A stretch of DNA of 64,000 bases from contig NZ_JAHPIV010000016.1 of assembly GCF_019039105.1 (NCBI RefSeq), positions 19,343-83,342 of the forward strand, read 5' to 3'. Below the pieces are notes generated by a model. The model saw only the letters and a program-made list of their open reading frames with translations, ran no database searches and was not told the origin of the DNA. The stretch's first letter is position 1. Each line of letters opens with the position of its first letter. The position numbers and the translations under genes are program-made. This document shows positions 61,912 to 64,000 of this stretch, piece by piece. The DNA comes from Desertibacillus haloalkaliphilus (lineage in GTDB: Bacteria > Bacillota > Bacilli > Bacillales > KJ1-10-99).

Positions 61912-62272
61912 TAGTTATTCCCTCACTTTTAAGAAAGTTTTCTTTCTTTGTTATTATCATATGAATGATTTATTCCATAGTATACTACTTTTTCACAAAT
62001 TTGAAGTATAAAATTCAAATTTAAATAAAAACGAATGTAAAATTTCATACATTCACCTATTCATTCATTATGAAATGAAGTACAGATTTCATTTCATAAC
62101 TAAAACGATAAGTCAAGATTCATAATGATGTGAAACCTAGTCAATTATGAAGGTTACACTTCATTTTTTTACATTATTAGAATTTTTCTTTCTTTTTTGA
62201 CGTTTTATCACCTTAGTTGTTATAATCATTTTGGTACAAGATAGAAGAATTAAAAGGGGAAGGTGATCGAAC
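61912..62272. promoter_or_regulatory. Divergent control region with several palindromes
   Basis: Between the aminotransferase and KamA-family genes. No gene. Contains a 12-bp-arm palindrome TTATGAAATGAA / TTCATTTCATAA (62068-62079 with 62088-62099), and smaller dyads TTGAA/TTCAA (62001-62018), GAATGTA/TACATTC (62033-62054) and ATGAAG/CTTCAT (62147-62164). All share TGAA/TTCA ends. AAGGGGAAGGTGAT precedes the KamA-family start. Confidence 0.65.
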
Positions 62273-63454
62273 ATGGCACAACCTAAGTACATTATGAATT
62301 TGGATAAGGTAGATCAAATTCCAGAGCAGGAAAAAGAAAAGTTAAAACAAATTACTGACAAATTTGTCTTTCGTGTAAATGAGTATTATTTGAGTTTAAT
62401 TGATTGGGAAAATCCGAACGATCCTATACGAAAACTTGTTATACCAAATGAAGGGGAATTAGATGAGTATGGGCGCTGGGATGCTTCCGATGAAGACACA
62501 AACTATGCCGTACCAGGCTGCCAGCATAAATATAAAACAACAGCTCTTCTTATCTGTTCTGAAGTATGTGGGGCTTATTGCCGTTACTGCTTTAGAAAGC
62601 GTTTATTTAGAAATGACGTAAAAGAAGCAATGTCAGATGTTGATCCAGGACTTGACTATATTGCTAGAACACCTGAAATTAATAACGTTCTACTTACGGG
62701 TGGCGATCCACTCATTCTAGCAACGAAAAAGCTACGATACATTATTGAGCGATTACGTGCGATTGACCATGTTAAAATTATTCGTATTGGTTCAAAATTA
62801 CCAGTGTTTAACCCGATGCGCATCTATGAAGATCAAGAGTTGCTAGATCTTATCCGTGAATATTCAACACCGGAAAACCGAATTTATATTATGGCACATA
62901 TTAATCACCCTGTTGAAATCACTGAAGAAGCAAGAAAAGGGTTCCAAGCACTACATGATGCTGGTGCGATTGTTGTCAACCAAACACCTGTATTAAAAGG
63001 AATCAACGATGATCCTGCCGTCCTAGGAGAATTATTAGATAAGCTTTCATGGGCAGGGGTGACGCCTTACTACTTCTTCATTAACCGCCCTGTTGCAGGA
63101 AACAACGACTTTGTCTTAACACTTGAAGAAGTTTACAATATCGTTGAAGAAGCGAAAGCTAGAACATCAGGACTAGGTAAACGTGTAAGACTTTCAATGA
63201 GTCACACATCTGGTAAAATCGAGGTATTAGCGATTGAAGATGGAAAAGCTTATCTAAAATATCACCAATCACGAGATAATAATTACGGTAAGTTTATGGT
63301 TCTTGACTGTCCAAAAGACGCAGCTTGGTTTGATGACTTACCAGGTAACGAACAATACTGGACACCACCACAGAAAAAGACAGAAGAAGTTGTATCTGTT
63401 AATGAAATGCCTGATATGCCACAAAAAAAGAAATCACTAGCAAACTCTAAATAA
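62273..63454 (+). CDS. KamA-family radical SAM protein (aminomutase-like, substrate uncertain)
   Basis: 393 residues. Radical SAM cluster CGAYCRYC at about 97-104, GGDP at about 143 (LLTGGDPLILATKKL), then IRIGSKLPVFNP and NQTPVLKGINDDP. In lysine 2,3-aminomutase the PLP Lys lies in DAPGGGGK; here the aligned stretch is SMSHTSGKIEVL: the Lys is kept but the Gly-rich run and the Asp that holds the lysine side chain are not. It also lacks the long C-terminal part of KamA. So substrate and reaction may differ from lysine to beta-lysine. Monocistronic; divergent from the GSA-type aminotransferase. Confidence 0.85.
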   Translation: MAQPKYIMNLDKVDQIPEQEKEKLKQITDKFVFRVNEYYLSLIDWENPNDPIRKLVIPNEGELDEYGRWDASDEDTNYAVPGCQHKYKTTALLICSEVCGAYCRYCFRKRLFRNDVKEAMSDVDPGLDYIARTPEINNVLLTGGDPLILATKKLRYIIERLRAIDHVKIIRIGSKLPVFNPMRIYEDQELLDLIREYSTPENRIYIMAHINHPVEITEEARKGFQALHDAGAIVVNQTPVLKGINDDPAVLGELLDKLSWAGVTPYYFFINRPVAGNNDFVLTLEEVYNIVEEAKARTSGLGKRVRLSMSHTSGKIEVLAIEDGKAYLKYHQSRDNNYGKFMVLDCPKDAAWFDDLPGNEQYWTPPQKKTEEVVSVNEMPDMPQKKKSLANSK

Positions 63455-63455
63455 T

Positions 63456-63488
63456 AAAAAAGTGCAGGAATATTCCTGCACTTTTTTT
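63456..63488. terminator. Bidirectional terminator after the KamA-family gene
   Basis: AAAAAAGTGCAGGAA / TTCCTGCACTTTTTT stem, three-base loop, A and T runs on opposite sides. Confidence 0.9.
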
Positions 63489-63523
63489 GCGTTACTGTTC
63501 AATTGTCGACCTTACAAACTCAC

Positions 63524-64000
63524 TTACCCTTCATCTTCACCTCGGTACATACCAGGTGCGACTCCATATGGATACATATGATTATAATCAAGGTCATCCA
63601 TTACATCGTTAATAAATTCATGCTGGCCCGGAACAGCCTCATAATCAGGATGAGCATCTGTAGCTGGTGACGCTACATGCCCAGGCATTGCTCCGGGTGG
63701 CTGAGCAGTATGTTGGTTATCTGGCAATGCCCCTGGATGCGGTGTTGCCCCGTATCCGGGCATCATTCCAGGTGCTGGGCCTGCTCCGTGTCCAGGCACC
63801 ATTCCAGGTGCTGGGCCTGCTCCGTGTCCAGGCACCATTCCAGGTGCTGGGCCTGCTCCGTGTCCAGGCATCATTCCAGGTGCTGGGCCTGCTCCGTATC
63901 CAGGCATCATTCCAGGTGCTGGACCTGCTCCGTATCCAGGCATCATTCCAGGTGCTGGACCTGCTCCGTATCCAGGCATCATTCCAGGTGCTGGACCTGC
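63524..64000 (-). CDS. Gly/Pro/Met repeat protein, N-terminus beyond window
   Basis: At least 158 residues of reading frame, open to the right edge, so the start is not in view. Visible: seven 12-residue repeats of the form GAGPAPGMMPGY (with H/V variants), a divergent Pro/Gly stretch (HPGALPDNQHTAQPPGAMPGH), and a C-terminus with tyrosines and acids (EFINDVMDDLDYNHMYPYGVAPGMY). Low complexity, no membrane segment seen. Resembles Bacillus coat or exosporium-type repeat proteins in flavour only; function unknown. Confidence 0.65.
   Translation of the reverse strand, partial: AGPAPGMMPGYGAGPAPGMMPGYGAGPAPGMMPGYGAGPAPGMMPGHGAGPAPGMVPGHGAGPAPGMVPGHGAGPAPGMMPGYGATPHPGALPDNQHTAQPPGAMPGHVASPATDAHPDYEAVPGQHEFINDVMDDLDYNHMYPYGVAPGMYRGEDEG
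63750..64000 (-). repeat. Tandem 36-bp repeats inside the Gly/Pro/Met protein gene
   Basis: Seven head-to-tail units starting at 63750, 63786, 63822, 63858, 63894, 63930 and 63966 (last cut by the edge). Units differ mainly at the codons giving Met/Val, Tyr/His and by a few silent changes; the reading frame is preserved. Confidence 0.95.

Noticed and set aside
61912..62272. Lysine riboswitch upstream of the KamA-family gene
   Set aside because: The region is AT-rich with palindromes but shows no L-box core or terminator/antiterminator arrangement.
63750..64000. CRISPR-like array from the regular 36-bp periodicity
   Set aside because: Units abut with no spacers and keep an open frame with a Gly/Pro/Met repeat; it is a coding tandem repeat.

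Overview
The window reads as chromosomal DNA of a low-GC Gram-positive of the Bacillaceae, most likely an alkaliphilic or halotolerant relative of Alkalihalobacillus/Halalkalibacter. The grounds are strong AGGAGG ribosome sites, TTG and GTG starts, the Bacillus-type order argC-argJ-argB-argD-carA-carB-argF, ywqB-ywqA, azlC-azlD, ctaG-sco, a spore-type GerMN lipoprotein, and two betaine-type ABC transporters. Genus is an inference. I see no rRNA, tRNA, CRISPR array, phage or full insertion sequence.

Layout. 1-6.2 kb (minus): a clade II nitrous oxide reductase operon (cytochrome c, nosZ, nosB-like, nosD, nosY, nosF, a YtkA/FixH-like lipoprotein and a further lipoprotein cut by the left edge). 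6.9-8.7 kb: moaA divergent from a cysteine-free Crp/Fnr regulator; FNR-type boxes lie before nos and between moaA and the regulator. 9.1-18.8 kb (minus): the complete arginine/carbamoyl-phosphate operon with ARG-box promoters before argC and carA. 19.1-20.5 kb: a CstA-type transporter with a cre site. 21.4-24.0 kb (minus): ctaG, sco, a YtkA-like lipoprotein and a thioredoxin-fold lipoprotein whose active-site motif carries an in-frame UGA (UxxC) followed by a bSECIS-like hairpin, a candidate selenoprotein. 24.4-35.9 kb: mixed housekeeping and hypothetical genes, including azlCD with its divergent XRE-cupin regulator, and a SWIM protein/SNF2 helicase pair.

36.1-44.9 kb (plus): a betaine/choline-type ABC operon followed by an asparagine synthetase, behind an exact sigma-54 promoter with two upstream dyad repeats, then a sensor kinase and an NtrC-type sigma-54 activator that are the obvious regulators. 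The kinase/activator pair is bracketed by two direct copies of a 108-bp miniature element, each inserted in the loop of a rho-independent terminator with a 7-8 bp target duplication.

45.0-55.3 kb: a secreted hypothetical protein, a BenE-type transporter, a rhodanese, an AI-2E-type membrane protein, a GH31 glucosidase and a second (OpuA-type) betaine transporter. 55.6-63.5 kb: a GerMN lipoprotein, a TAXI-TRAP transporter, an RpiR regulator, a GSA-type aminotransferase and a divergent KamA-family radical SAM enzyme with a non-canonical PLP motif. The right edge cuts a protein made of 12-residue Gly/Pro/Met repeats.

Most interesting points: the UGA/hairpin redoxin, the terminator-targeting miniature element, the self-contained sigma-54 osmolyte-transport/AsnB module, the twin covarying hairpins near 8.8 kb, and the KamA variant beside an aminotransferase with palindromic operators between them.
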